A stretch of 64,000 nucleotides of DNA from Daldinia sp. FL1419 (lineage: Eukaryota; Ascomycota; Sordariomycetes; Xylariales; Hypoxylaceae): positions 1 through 64,000 of the forward strand of contig MU623508.1 of assembly GCA_025201765.1 (NCBI GenBank), written 5' to 3'. Shown piece by piece: positions 1 through 11,811 of this stretch. The notes beneath the pieces are model-generated. The model did no database searches. It was not told the origin of the DNA and worked only from the letters and a program-made list of their open reading frames with translations. Numbering within the stretch: the stretch's first letter is position 1; each line of letters opens with the position of its first letter. The position numbers were made by a program, and so were the translations under genes.

Positions 1-590
1 TAATATTTATTTTTTTAATAATAAATGTTAAATTATTAATATTTATTTAATTAATAAAGGATATTAAATTTTTAATATTTAATTAATTAATAAAAAATAT
101 TAAATATTTAATATTTATTATTTTAGTAAGGGAATTAAAAGAATTAATAGTTAATATATATTATACAAGAATATAATAATAATAATTTAAATTAAAAAAT
201 TAATAATAAATTATTAAAAAAAAATATATTTAAAACAAATATTATTATATTAAATAAGAAATAAATAATAATAATATTACATTAAAATATATATTAAAAA
301 AAACCTTATAAATAGTTTTATAAAACCATTTAAAAAAGGTAAATATTATAAAATTATAAAATTATTAAAATTAAAAGATTAATAATAATTTCAATATAAT
401 ATTTCCATAAAGATATATTAATAGGAAGGAGTTTTATAGCACTTATTTGATTAATTATGTAATTAAAGTACGTATCAGGGCTAAACCTAAGTCCCCACTT
501 AGAATAGATTAATCTACAAATTTCCTAATTCTTAAATAATTTTATTTACTTACTGAATATAATAATGTATCGCAGTCCAATAATTCCTTC
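1..590. other. AT-rich block, largely unassigned
   Basis: Very AT-rich DNA with no coding frame. Positions 1-420 are A/T homopolymer-like and show no alignment to the other repeats that I could make by eye. Positions about 425-590 are less degraded (for example GTACGTATCAGGGC near 469 and GTCCCCACTTAG near 491) and lie directly before a LINE 3' end. That stretch has no counterpart in the LINE copies further right, so it could be the head of a SINE using the LINE tail, or the body of another LINE subfamily. Confidence 0.5.
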
Positions 591-805
591 AAAAAGGTAA
601 ATTTTAATAAAAATATAGGATAAAATCAAAACTATAATAATATAATTTAATTGGATAGGTGGTAGGTAGGTTTTCTCTGGCGGGTAGGTTTTCTCCGGAA
701 CACGGTTCCTACCTAGAACAAATATTAAAAGATGGACCGGATACCTGTACTATATTTTAGGTAAATTGGAATAGTAATAAATAATAAAATAATAATAATA
801 AACCT
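591..805 (+). mobile_element. LINE 3'-end fragment (L6)
   Basis: This matches the 3' terminal region of the LINE family seen at 42729-42907 and 49205-49404. Shared are the GGTAGTAGGTAGGTTTTCTC block, the GATGGACCGGATACCTGTA block, and the end GGTAAATTGGAATAGTAATAAATAATAAA with an A-rich tail. It includes a local duplication of GGTAGGTTTTCTC (about 667-698). It is followed by DNA of Helitron type, so it most likely inserted into Helitron copy H4. Its 5' boundary is uncertain. Confidence 0.65.
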
Positions 806-1526
806 TTTATTTAATTACTTTATTACTTTCCTTATAATATAATTACTTTATATTTAATTATTAAAATTTTTATTTAATTACAATTTTTATTTAATATATA
901 AGCCCTTAAAAATTAATTTTTACTTAATTAAATCAAACTTTTTAAATATTACTATTTATATAACTTCTTACAATAATTTATAACCTTATTTCCAATTAAA
1001 TATATTATTTATTCTTTTTTTAAACGTTAATAATTACTTATATTAATTAATATTTTATTTAATTATTTTAATATCCTTTTTAAAATATAATTTATTATAA
1101 GATAATTAAAGTATAGGGTATATCCTGTAAAAGTTATTAAAATTCTTATTCAATTAGAATTTTTAATTAAAATTCTTATTCAATACCTTAATTAAATAAT
1201 TTATAAAGGGATTTTATTAATATAAACTCTTATTTAATTATAAAAGCTATATGCCATAAAAAAGCCACAAACATATATATAAAGTATATCAAAATTCAAA
1301 ATCATTTTAATTCATTATATTAATTTAAAACTTATTTAAAAATATTTATAATTAATATTATTTAAAATTTAATTAAATTTATAATTTTTTAAAATATATT
1401 ATATATATTTCCAATTAAAAATTATTATATAATAATTAAAAATGTCCAAAATTATGAAGTATTTTTCTAAGAATTAATTAATTAATTAAGATTGTAATAT
1501 AACTAATAAAATAAGAAAGATATAGA
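806..1526 (-). mobile_element. Helitron copy H4, 5' end (partial)
   Basis: About 630 bp (900-1526) align in the same orientation with 58668-59307, the 5' end of Helitron H3. Landmarks in order are an LTR-like unit, TATGCCATAAAAAAGCCACA near 1249, and the terminal GAAAGATATAGA at 1515-1526, the reverse complement of the family 5' start TCTATGTCTTTC with one G-to-A change. The flanking base after the end is T, so the insertion lies between A and T as for the other copies. The 3' end is not in the window or is obscured by the LINE fragment. Confidence 0.65.
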
Positions 1527-1794
1527 TATTAAAAGGAATTATTGAAATTATATATATATAAATTTGAAATATGCGGTTTTTTTGTTTAGTAATTATAAAT
1601 AAAATATCAATTTTTCATTACCCATATATTTTCATTATAACAAAAAACCTTAAGAAAACTTAAGACATAATTATAATTTTTTCCTTATATATTATATAAT
1701 ATATATTAAAGGGTTCCCAATAATATGCTCATATTTATACCATTAATACTATATTATACCATCCTTATGCTAACCAATCTTAGAATTTTCTCTT
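1527..1794. repeat. AT-rich border with an inverted copy at 17.8 kb
   Basis: About 60 bp (1527-1585) are repeated in inverted orientation at 17784-17841; both contain the strings AAATTTATATATATATAA and CAATAATTCCTTTTAATA when read in one direction. The two copies lie on opposite sides of the gene island. The rest is AT-rich and unassigned. Base composition rises towards normal at about 1780-1800, the left edge of the gene island. Confidence 0.5.
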
Positions 1795-3318
1795 TTAACC
1801 GCTGCAGCCACCGTTCATCAGCTACCTACAGTCTCGCATGTGTTATTCGCGGGCTTTGGCCGGCGAATAGATGCTGGATAAGAATTTCTGGCCCGCGTCC
1901 TCCTGTGCGTACTGGTCAAATCAAGTAATATAAATCGGTAATTTCTCCAATAATAAATAATAAAATTGGAAAATAAAGAAAAAGGCAGCCCTAGATATAT
2001 TACACGCCCTTGTTATAACGCCAGAGTAGATCCATTACCGTGCAAGATGTTGCATATGTATAATGACGTAGCTAGATGTTATGAGATGCTACCTTTTTCG
2101 TACTGCTGTTGTACCGGGCAACTAGATCTTCAGATGAGCCTAATCTATCTGGAGATCGGCTACCGGGATACTTGCTGTTCATTACTTAAGTAATTTCCTT
2201 AGACGTATTATAAGATGAACATCATGTGAGATGGGTGCTACGATTTTAGGAGACAATCGCTGGTTGTTGAATGGTGATTTATAATAGTTGTATTATAAGT
2301 TATAACGCCTCTTCGGTGTCAAGCAAGCGGGAGTGGACTCAGTTGTTGTGTTATATGTCGGTGTGCCAGACTTGGACCTCAACTTTTTACCAACGAGTCC
2401 GTTTGACCATATGTTACGGAGTATTTCCTTCTCCTTCCTTTTATCAGCTCTCACATTTTATTCTTTGGTCTTCCTACTCTTATTAGTTTTACTCTACGCC
2501 TCAAGTATACCCCCCCCTTTTATATATATATATTACCTGTATCATATCTCACTTTCTTGACATTATAGGTGGCATTTCACGAAAATGGGATTCGATGATA
2601 CACGATATACGTTATCCAAGGCAAAATTGACGCTGGGCGGTACGAGAGAAGCAAGCCTGGCCGCATAGCCCCTTTTTAGGTAAGCCGCAGCAAGTTGGGG
2701 GGGGGGGGGGGGATCCAGACCCGATCAGCTGGTATAGATAGGCATGTCACATTGGATACGAGTGAATCTGCTGCTTGGGCTACTTCTAAGGTGACCATTT
2801 CGAGGTACTTCGTACCTAAACACGATCATAGAATTGGGTATGTGCTGATCTTGGTAACGACAGTGAGATGTGCTTCCTCCCTCGACCGGGGAGTTCTCGA
2901 GGTAACCCATTGTAGAGATGAAAGTCGCCTCGTCCAAAAAAATACTATCCTATCAAGGCCAACTAGCATACATATGTAGCTTACCAAGCCTACCTACGGC
3001 GTTAACGAAAGATAATGAAACGAGTTGACTTGTTCCGACAAGTCCCCGCTTCCCGCCCACGATCATGTGCGCCACAGTGGTGACGTCGATACCACCGCAT
3101 CATTACCTACTCACATGTCTTCTTCCGCAGCTCTAGTAAGTCCAACGCGGCTCGTGTTCCCATCTTAAGCTGGCCGAGATATCGCCTAATGATCTATCAC
3201 AAAGGGGCCCGTCTGGATCTTCAGTTCCTGGCCTGTATATAGCGAAGCTCGCGCCACTATCGCCCCGTACCAGCCATGTTAGGGTTGCTGATTGGATCGG
3301 GGGTGGCCCCAGATCTTT
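1795..3318. other. Intergenic, no gene seen
   Basis: Normal-composition DNA with only short, unconvincing frames. It contains a perfect 7-bp inverted repeat (TATTCGC at 1844-1850, GCGAATA at 1863-1869) and a run of 16 G at 2697-2712. None of the frames resembles a known protein and none has convincing introns joining it to another. Confidence 0.5.
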
Positions 3319-3563
3319 TTACTTTTCCTGGCTGCCGTCGCTTTTCTTCTGTTCCGAGTCACTCTTCCGCCAGGATCCGTCCGAGCTCTCGCCCTTCTGA
3401 TCCTTGTTATTTCGAGCAGCCATATCTGCGCGCTTTGCAAAGGGATCCTATTCTGTAATGAGTATCTAAGCCGTGGTTCTGGGGGCGGTGGGTACAGTAC
3501 GCTCTTCCCGCGGGACTTAGCGATCCGCGCGGCTGATTTCTCGTCCATCTTTGTCGGACCCAT
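3319..3563 (-). CDS. Small SMP-like protein, two exons
   Basis: Exons on the minus strand are 3563-3501 and 3447-3319, giving 63 residues from MGPTKMDEKS to GSQEK. The 53-nt intron starts GTACTG and ends AATAG; the junction is in phase 0 and restores one frame reading AARIAKSRGKSDPFAKRAD across the splice. This resembles short fungal proteins of the SMP (seed maturation protein) type, with an AARI..A/S-RG motif followed by D-x-FAKRA. The C-terminal 25 residues are hydrophilic and rich in S, K, E and D, probably disordered. No signal peptide or membrane segment is seen. The cellular role of the fungal family is not established; a stress or desiccation role would be by analogy only. Using the nearer acceptor (TTACAG) shifts to a frame that loses the match, which is why AATAG was chosen. 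The start is the first ATG before the motif; a second in-frame Met is five codons on. Confidence 0.68.
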
Positions 3564-5058
3564 TATTGTGAGGATCAACGTCTCGAAGATTTGAGACGAA
3601 TTTGTATGTGGAATAATGACCAGCCTATAAGTAGAGACCAATGTGTTCGTGAAGTGCGGAGCAGTAAGTAAGAAGAATCAAATGTGAAATTCAAACGACA
3701 AGGTGAGCTCAGTATATATAGTCTGAACTATACTATCAAGACCGGCCCCTCAGACTTCTCGGATCCGAATAGTCGAGCACCAGGGCAGGATCACCCCTAC
3801 TTGCTTTTTTTTTTTTTTCTTTTTTTTTTTTTTTTTGGCACATCCCGCTGAAGATATCGTGATTATGCATACAAGGCAAGTCTTGTCTCTTTCGCTTCCG
3901 GCGCCTCACTGGTCGCGGCATTCTTCTTTGAGTGCCTATGCAAGGAGGGAGGCTGCAGGAAAAGCATGCCGGTATGTACAACAAACAATAAAACCGCTGA
4001 CATGATGTAGGGTCAGATGCGATGCACGCTCCTGTCAATTCCGTACTGGGGACCCAGATAACTAGTGGCTCAGAGCCGAGTGTAGGTTTCAGGGGTTCCA
4101 TATTGGTCGGTGAGAAGTAGTAACCGCGGATCCAAACCTACTTACCTAGGTATTGCCAGCCTGCTACAGCTAGGGCCAGATTCCTGCAAGAAAGCGTGTA
4201 AGAAACTTACAGGAACAGCTGCGTATCAACTGAAGATATGCGCACTGCCATTTGACATTCTAACAGATCAAAGTCTTCACAAGCTTGCGAGATACTCGCG
4301 GCTGTCGGGGAGCATTTTTTAACCGTCAAGAGTTAAACTAATAAGGCTAATACAATAACCAGAGCCGCGGCATAAGTAAGCAATAGAAGGGGTAGTAATC
4401 GAGAACAGGTAGCCACTAATAAATCGTTTGCGGATTGGGCTATATTTGGTTGTACGTGGGTTTGGCTTGGGGAGCATAAGGGGAAAATGAGCGTTGTACA
4501 AGAGCACTAAATCAATCTATACGCGAATTGCTAAAATCAGCTCACAATAAGGCAACCTCTCAGGCACGCATAACGTCGGTAAGGCAGCAACGCGGCTAAC
4601 TAACTTCTCCATGACTATCGCCCATAGGAACCTGATTTGGATCAGAATTCCTGCATAGCCCACCGCGTTTAATTCTAACAAGATAGTTGACAATTCGCAG
4701 ATCAAGTTACTAGGCCTAGGTTCGATTTACATGGCTTGACATGGTATTGGCTCGCTACGGGATGCTTTTGCCTTGGAACCCGAAAATGATCAATTTTCCA
4801 TTCATCCAAAATGATTAGATGGTCCGACTGCAATATCGCCAGGTTTAAGGACACTATCTCTCGTAAGGATCCCAACGAGGTTGCATTAGGTTTTCAAGAG
4901 GGTCGTAAGGCATAACATATGAGAAGCGTCTCCAACATTATACCGAGTCAACCCCATTCCATTGTCTGTCGGCTGGCCTCCGCCATTTGAGGACACTACT
5001 ACCTATTTACAGAGCTTATCAATAGCTACGACAAGATGGGTGACACCATGCTTAAATA
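3564..5058. other. Intergenic, no gene seen
   Basis: No supportable gene. A pyrimidine tract of about 32 T, broken by one C, lies at 3805-3836, upstream of the SMP-like gene on its template side. Frames at 3736-4101, 4319-4507 and 4517-4705 on the minus strand are low-complexity or unlike any protein I know and are not linked by plausible splice sites. The downstream side (4700-5058) should hold the 3' UTR of the desaturase. Confidence 0.45.
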
Positions 5059-6843
5059 TTAATGATGGTGTCCATGAATTGGGTCATCACCCTCAGAAAT
5101 GACTTTTTGACACTTGGCAAGAATGGCTGCTTGCCTCGATACTTCGGCTAGCGTACCAACAACTTGCTTATTGCCATCCACGAAGCCGTAGAGGGCGTAT
5201 GGAATGCCGACATCATTGCAGAAATCTTGTACCAGCTTCTGCGTGCGACGGAGATTATGACGCGGGATCCTGGGGTACAAGTGATGGATAACTTGGAACT
5301 GTAGGCCGCCGTGAAAAAAGTCTAACCACTGAGGGCATTCAATATCCATGGTTGTGCGGAGCATCTTCTGAGGAAATGATTCGTGGGGTCCCATATCGGA
5401 TGTGCTCATCGCGAAGTGGGAAAGGCAGATCTGCGCATGGACAGGCATAGGGACCATATGGCTGATTAGGAAGAAGACAAACCGATCAAGATTGTTAGGA
5501 ATCGACTTGTACAATACTCCATAAAAGTACCAGGTGATGAAGCAGACTTGTCCAGTGATCTCGAGCCATCCGTGCCACCACGCAGGACCCCTTTGAGGAC
5601 CCCTGCGAGCAAGCAAGAAATCCCAGGACAGGCGGTAGAGGTTCAAGCGTCCAAAAAGGAGAAGGATGTAGTAAGTATACGGCTGAATCCTAAGCATGAA
5701 TTTTGCCATGGCATCATATTCCATTATACGTTCATAAAAGGTGGAACGCATCGATGTGAAGAAACGATGAGAAACGGCCATGAACGGCATATGTTCAATG
5801 TCCGGATCATGCTCCGGTGCATTTGTGACGATATGGTGCACATTATGATTTCGCTTCCACCATCCCAACGAGAGACCACCGAAGAAGTCAGCAACGATGA
5901 TGCCGATAACTGTGTCTGTGTGGAAGCCATGGGTGATACCCATATGGCCAGCATCATGGGCTGTGAAGACAAGCTGATGCCAAAATGCGCCTAGGCATAC
6001 TGCACTGGCAACATACCAACCCCAATGTAAGAACAGGAAGGTAAGCCCAAAGAGGATAGAATACCTCGTGACTTCGACTGCATACGCTCCATAGTTGCAT
6101 TGGTAAAGGCCTTCGGCCTTGATTCGCTCGCCAAGGTCACGATACTTGGCAACGATTGCATCCTGGGTATTGAAATCCAGGGAAGGATATTTTTCCAAAT
6201 CTAGAGTCGTCTTCTTCCTAGTAATAGCGTCAAGGTATGACATGCCATCATCATCAGGTTCCACAGAAGACACCGAAGACGTAGACGGAGATTTGGGTAC
6301 AGATCCATCAGCACCACGCCGCTTTCGAACCGTGGATTCGACGCTATCGAAGACCGGGGAAGGTTCCCGGGAGCTCGGGCTGCTTGAAGCATCCGTGGAA
6401 ATGACGTCGCCCTCCTCAAGCTCATTCTCATCGTCTCCCTCTAGTAACGGTCTGAATTTTCCACCTTGAACAGGGGGTATGAAGTTGGTCCATCTTCCTT
6501 CGATTCTACCAATTCGATAACGGTTCATCCGCTCTCTTGTTTCGGCGGAATGGAGACTATAGTAACAAGGAAAACCATGTTAGAGACAGATGATTCTCAT
6601 GTAATGCACGTATGGCACACATAGGGGTAGGGCAACACGGGGTGAGGGCAACACTAACGCAGTGACTTCGTCTGTAGCATCTCGACCAACCATATGGAGG
6701 ATGGCCTTGTCACCACCTGGGTGATACGGGAGCCACGGATCGGCCTTAAATACATATTGGTTAGCAATAAAAATGCGTCGTCCGTCCGCAATCAAGCCCT
6801 CGATCTGCCTTCTTGATAGTAATGGGTACGTTTTCTCGGCCAT
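5059..6843 (-). CDS. Sphingolipid delta-8 desaturase (cytochrome b5 fusion)
   Basis: This enzyme puts a double bond at C8 of the sphingoid base of ceramides, a step of fungal glucosylceramide synthesis at the ER membrane, with electrons from its fused cytochrome b5. Exons are 6843-6659 and 6556-5059, giving 560 residues. The 102-nt intron has donor GTTAGT, branch site CTAAC (6579-6583) and acceptor TATAG, and splits the codon for Ala62. The N-terminal b5 domain shows the haem motif HPGG (41-44) and the second haem ligand His64 in LHSAETRERM, which is created by the splice. A low-complexity acidic and Ser-rich linker follows (about 100-165). The desaturase domain holds the three histidine boxes HDAGH (262-266), HNVHH (299-303) and QVIHH (483-487); the Q in box 3 is typical of front-end desaturases. 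Hydrophobic segments lie around 225-260 and 350-440. It ends in GHHH. Length and boxes are normal for the family, so it should be functional. Confidence 0.95.
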
Positions 6844-6886
6844 TGTCGTCTCCCAGCCTCTTTAGGCTCTGAAGAAGGTACGTATA

Positions 6887-6926
6887 GGGAGAGAGAGAGG
6901 AAAAAAAAAGGGGGGGGGGGAGGGGG
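6887..6926 (-). promoter_or_regulatory. CT-rich tract upstream of the desaturase
   Basis: On the sense strand of the desaturase gene this is a C run, a T run of nine and a (CT)n run, ending about 43 bases before the ATG. Pyrimidine tracts just upstream of start codons are a known feature of fungal promoters, close to transcription starts. Function here is inferred from position only. Confidence 0.45.
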
Positions 6927-9900
6927 TCTAGCTCAAAATTCCGACAGTGATTTACGCAACCATTGCAATGTATCGTGAAAAGGAGGGTATATGGGACCTG
7001 GAGGGGTTGTAAGGGTCGTCTCTTCTTCTGTGTATGCTGGATAAGAAATTAAATACGTTTTGATTGAAAGAGAAAAAAAGGAAAAAAATCCTATTAATTG
7101 ACGTTAAAATGTTTAAAGTTCAAGGTACGCAAGCCCCTTGTTGAGGGAAAGCCTAGGCAGTTCCGGATAGAGAGCTTTGGGGAGCTAGGGAAGAGCGGTG
7201 GACACTAAGATGTGGGTGTCAAAACTCACCGTAATTCTCCACACATTCCGTTCGGGCTATCTTCTCCTCTGATTTACCCCTGCTTTCTGGAAGTTTAGCC
7301 AATGAAATAAGCTAGTTGAGCCACGACGCTTTCCCCACAAACATCTCCATTTCTTCAACTACATACCTTTGAACCCAACCCCTAGCGAAGGAAAAAACCA
7401 TTACACAGCCACAACTAATAACTCATCTTATCATTCATAAACATGTATCAATACAACTACTATCACATAAAAAAAATATAATTATTTAAACCCTATTTGA
7501 AAGAATATTAGCTGGAGAATTAAGTAACAAAAGCAGACATGAGAGTATCTATCTGCATTATTCTTGTTTTTAGTTAAATTCTCCCACGTACGTACACGTA
7601 AACCTATAGGTAACTGATCCAATATTTACAAAACCTAGGTTCCGAGTTCTCAACTACATACGTATCTGCATATCTAGCTCATATGTATGTAACTGCATGG
7701 GATGACTTGTAAATCACATCCTTGCAGTCGTATGACGCACAAGCACGCTAGAATTCTAGGCGCCCGAAGCAATGGAACACCTTCAACTCATGTTGCTCAA
7801 GCCTGTCAAGCCTGTGAAACTGTCAAGTCAAAGGCGCTTTCCGAAAATTGATCAATCATTTATGATTGTACCTCCATACAGCATCAGGATAGCCAACGTC
7901 AAGGTCGTATCGTTCTACTATATACTTAAGTAAACAACTTCACCGATGTTGTATTGGTCGAAGGACGGCGGAAATGGTGTCCTATATTCAAATTACCGAA
8001 CAGGTTATGATCATCCGAGCTAATTTAAAATACGGAGTAACGCTTAGCCCGGTATTTATGTTGCAGAGATACATCATACAACGCGTCCTCCTTACCTACC
8101 CTCCGGGCCGGCTCGGTTCACTTGTTATTTGAGCAAGCCATCACTGGGCTCAACAATATAATATTGCAAGCTAAGTCACCTATATACCTACGTACTCATA
8201 TAAACCTTCGAAAGTACGGGAAAGGAGTAAGATAGTAGACAGACTTTACTGTCCGTGACTTGATTATATATGTAGCTACACTTCTACACCAATGGATAGC
8301 AATCCAAACCTCGGTCCTGCTGTGACGCTTCATGTGGTTTATTAGAGTAAATGGTGTACACTATGAGGCGAAATCTAGGTTATTTCAAATCCCAAGCTCG
8401 AGCGTAAAGTCACCACGAGATGTAGACCTATGAGATGTATAGCGGGCATATTCCTGCCCGTTTCCCTTCTACCATAGTTAAACGTTCATACCTATCATTG
8501 AATACCTATATACCAAGAAAACTGGACTGTGTTCTTTCACATGAATAGGAAAGCACAAACTACTAGGCTAACGTCTCTACGTGTTCTCCTGTATCATTAG
8601 ATATATAAGAGAGAAAATCCGATATATATAAAGAATTAGTCAATCCATCGTGCGCACGGGCTCTAAACAGCGTAATGGATGTGTAGGTATATATTGACAT
8701 GCATGCACATGTCGTCAATAGTAACGTCGTAAATGTACATGCAGCCTTACATGTACTACGCCAGAGGGCCGAATGGGAACATGCATGGATTAGCATTATC
8801 AAGTTGAAGTTTTCATCTGAACAAAAATCAAGAAAACAAGTTTGCACCCCAGAAAATCCCCTAAGGGGGGGGGAAGGAAGCTTGCGTTACATACCGAACT
8901 TACAAACCGGACTCACAAACCGGATCTTACCGCGCGATAGCACTTTGAAGTCTCTTGTCAGAAGGCTTGCAGAATATCGAGGCAAATGAGTTGAACTGGA
9001 GTAGAAGGATAAAAGCCAAGAGGAAGATGGCTTGAGGATTGAAGAGCCAATCTTTAAACCTGGCTAGGATCACGCGACCAGGTAGGTCTTCTGCAGGACC
9101 ATGAGTCTTAAAATATCACCACGGCACGGGGACGTATGTAGTGTATATACTTGAGGCTTCGTTAATGCTACCGAAGAGATACCGAAACTATTCTTCGATC
9201 GGCGGAAGGGGGCTGCGCAAGAGCCTTATTAGCCGTTTACGTCGCGATGCGTTTTGACATGGATAGGGTCGGATCCCTGGGTCACTGATATAGCTGAGAC
9301 AAAGAGCTTCTAGTGACCTACAGTAGTGTATATGTATGCCGGCAGTTTAACTAGTCTAGACTCAACTAACAATTAATAGCTTCGTGACTGTACGTACATT
9401 CTTAGACATGGTACTATATATAGCATCTTGCCCGTATTTTCGTATCCTCGTATCTACATAAGACCTAAGATTCACGTCTGCGCCAAAGGTCTCGTCGAAG
9501 CTTCTAAGTGTGCTTGTTGGGATTCCCGACAAGATATTTATAATCTATGATGGTTCCAGAGCTACTTACGAAGTATCTTCATGATCCTTACATGTAAATG
9601 GTCAAAGCCTAATAGCATAGTAAGGACTTCAAGGCCCCATGAGGAAATCTAAGCCAATTAAAGGAAGCTAAGAATATACGCTCGGCATGAAAGGCATCCT
9701 TCATTTCGGGTGTTCCATTTAAATCTTGACAATATCTTTCCGATTTAGTGATGGCATCTCAAATCCGCGGGGAAAGCACAGAAATATTCTTATTCCGTAG
9801 TATTTCTTGCTGAAGGCAATAATATATTGACATACGAGTTATATAATTGGCCTGGGATATCCCATTCATTTGGACCTTAATAGTTTATTTACTCGACATG

Positions 9901-10269
9901 AGCTGCACTGGGCCAAGAAGCCCCTTAAGATATTCATGTAAGCTAGTTACCTAGTGTTGAAACCCGGATCCCTCATAAAGCTACTTGTGACATGCACGAA
10001 AAATTCGTATATATACATGGTATAAACGAGAATGAGATCAAATTGTCTTTATATAGCCAGACATAATACGATGTATTCCTTTATCCTTTGTCCTGCCCTT
10101 ATCCCTATGTCCCGACCAAGCCCGTATCTCGGGGTCTCCCAAAACCATGCCGTATAATACCAACTGTGTTCTGATATGTTTATATCTCGACCAAAACCCG
10201 AAAGTGTTTAAAATTATCTAGTCTATAGTAGCTAACCCGCCCCTACAAACCGTCCCTTGTAAGGCAATT
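6927..10269. other. 3.3-kb intergenic region, no gene seen
   Basis: Many short tracts of TATATA and ACGTAC type and scattered TAGGTA motifs occur, but no frame above about 95 codons and none with recognisable protein character. It includes the promoter side of the desaturase (6927 to about 7500) and the downstream side of the VOC gene (up to 10269). An unannotated non-coding RNA cannot be excluded. Confidence 0.45.
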
Positions 10270-10361
10270 TCAGACATACTGCGACCGCCTCCTATGTCGA
10301 CTCCCGATATTGCTAATACTATCACTTGGTGCGACACTATCAATATCATCATCGCCATCGC

Positions 10362-10420
<59 letters not shown>

Positions 10421-11811
10421 CAGGCCGCATATCCGCTTCCAGCATGACTCTCTAGGCGTCTGGGTGACCGTTTCTCGCTTGATCCCTTAATCGTAGCCGA
10501 CAAGTACCGGCTGCCGGCTCGGGACGGCGAAGTACGTTTGCCCCAAATAGTACCGGTCGATTTATCTGCACGAGTTGAGATATAGGATTCGGCATCGGCC
10601 CCACGCGGCCGTGATGATGTAGAGGTGTGCTTAGAAGTGCCATATGTGCGCCAGTCCGAGTCAAGCGAGCGTCGTGGGCTCGCATGGCTTCGGGACTCGG
10701 GGGCAGGGGTGTTTCTAAATCGGCTTGCGTTACTGCGGTATTCTGTTTCCTTTGGTCGCCTCGGCGAGCCGCTGTGCGCCGAATCCGCTTTGCTCCCGTG
10801 CTCGTGCTCGTCGGCTGCTCTTTGGTATCGCGACAAGGAAGCCTCGCTACTACCGCGCGATCGGCTACCAGTAGTGTAGTGGCTAGAGTACCGACTGGTG
10901 CGGTCGTCCATATCTTCTATTGGTCGGCCCCGCGGGCTGCCGGCTTGATAATGGCCGCCATTATAGCTGCTCGGGGGATGGTATCGGGGTCGGTCCGGGG
11001 ATGTGGATCGCCTAGTGAAAGGGGGCATATCATGACCCTGGAACGCCATGGGTTCCTGCTCTTGCTTGTTCTTAATTGAATTATAGGTTAGCGCGCCACC
11101 AACGGCGGCGCCCACTGCCAAACCAAAAACGGCACCCAGGACGGTGGTGGTGTTCAATTCTTTTGGGGCCTCTTGAGGCGGGGTCTCGATGGTTGACGAT
11201 GTTGTTACACCCTTTTCAACTACTGTATAAGAGTCGGCGCCACTGGAAGCGCGACTCGTAGTGCTAGGTGCAGCAGGGCGGGAGAGGGTCCGTGGTAGAG
11301 AAATCATGGGAGCACCGACGTCTAGAGTCCAATCGAGGACACGGCTGATCTCCTGGGCAGAAAACTGGGAGCGGCTCACCATCGAGCTCGCACGGCTCGG
11401 GGCATACTTCTTAGATGAGTTGGCGTGGACAACCTCCATTATGTTGCCGTCAAAGTCTCCAATTATAGCGCGGCTTCCTTCATCCGGATCTGATTCCTGT
11501 ATGCGAAGGTAGTTGACGCTATAATTGCCGTCCTTTAGCTTAGGGTTTGACCGTAGGGCAGCTCCGTGGAAAGCAGCAACAGCCGAGGGTGATCTTGCTG
11601 AAAGAATCAAGCGACAGGGCTGCACGGGTTCGGAGTCCGGGTTCTGTCTTACTTCGAAGATCGATTCCGGGGAAGATGAAGTAATATCGCCAAATACTAT
11701 TGATGTGGGACTAGAACATATATAGCGGAGACCGAGAGGCTGGGCTACTGCGGCATAGAAAGAAGTCGAGGGGGCTAGATCCCTGACTTGGACAAATGGT
11801 AGGACCTGCAT
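10270..11811 (-). CDS. VOC / glyoxalase-fold protein with long disordered tail
   Basis: A single-exon frame of 513 residues. The N-terminal region (about 1-130) begins VQVRDLAPSTSFYAAV and includes GDFDGNIMEVVH near 118-129, the pattern of one module of the vicinal-oxygen-chelate superfamily (glyoxalase / bleomycin resistance / dioxygenase fold); such proteins are common and mostly uncharacterised in ascomycetes. Residues 219-245 form a glycine-zipper hydrophobic stretch (TVLGAVFGLAVGAAVGGA) that could enter a membrane. Residues 250-460 are rich in Ser, Arg, Tyr and Pro with many RSxS-type sites, and look disordered. Residues 465-483 are 19 consecutive Asp from a microsatellite, followed by a basic end (RHRRRSQYV). 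The enzyme substrate cannot be told, and the combination of VOC module, glycine zipper and charged tail suggests a role other than simple catalysis. Start: first ATG, directly before the conserved module. Confidence 0.85.
10362..10419. repeat. CAT/ATG trinucleotide microsatellite in coding sequence
   Basis: An uninterrupted run of about 19 CAT triplets on the plus strand. It is read as (GAT)19 and gives 19 Asp in the VOC protein. In the next frame it would read as poly-Met, which is a shadow. Such pure triplet runs slip readily, so length should vary between strains. Confidence 0.95.

Noticed and set aside
3736..4101. 121-codon minus-strand frame with Lys-rich stretch
   Set aside because: The Lys run is only the T tract at 3805-3836 in complement; the rest has no protein character.
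5548..6469. Plus-strand frames of 148 and 116 codons
   Set aside because: Antisense shadows of the desaturase exon.
10218..10445. Frame with a run of 18 or more Met
   Set aside because: It is the other-frame reading of the (GAT)n run of the VOC gene.
10625..11725. Plus-strand frames of 61-150 codons
   Set aside because: Antisense shadows of the VOC gene.
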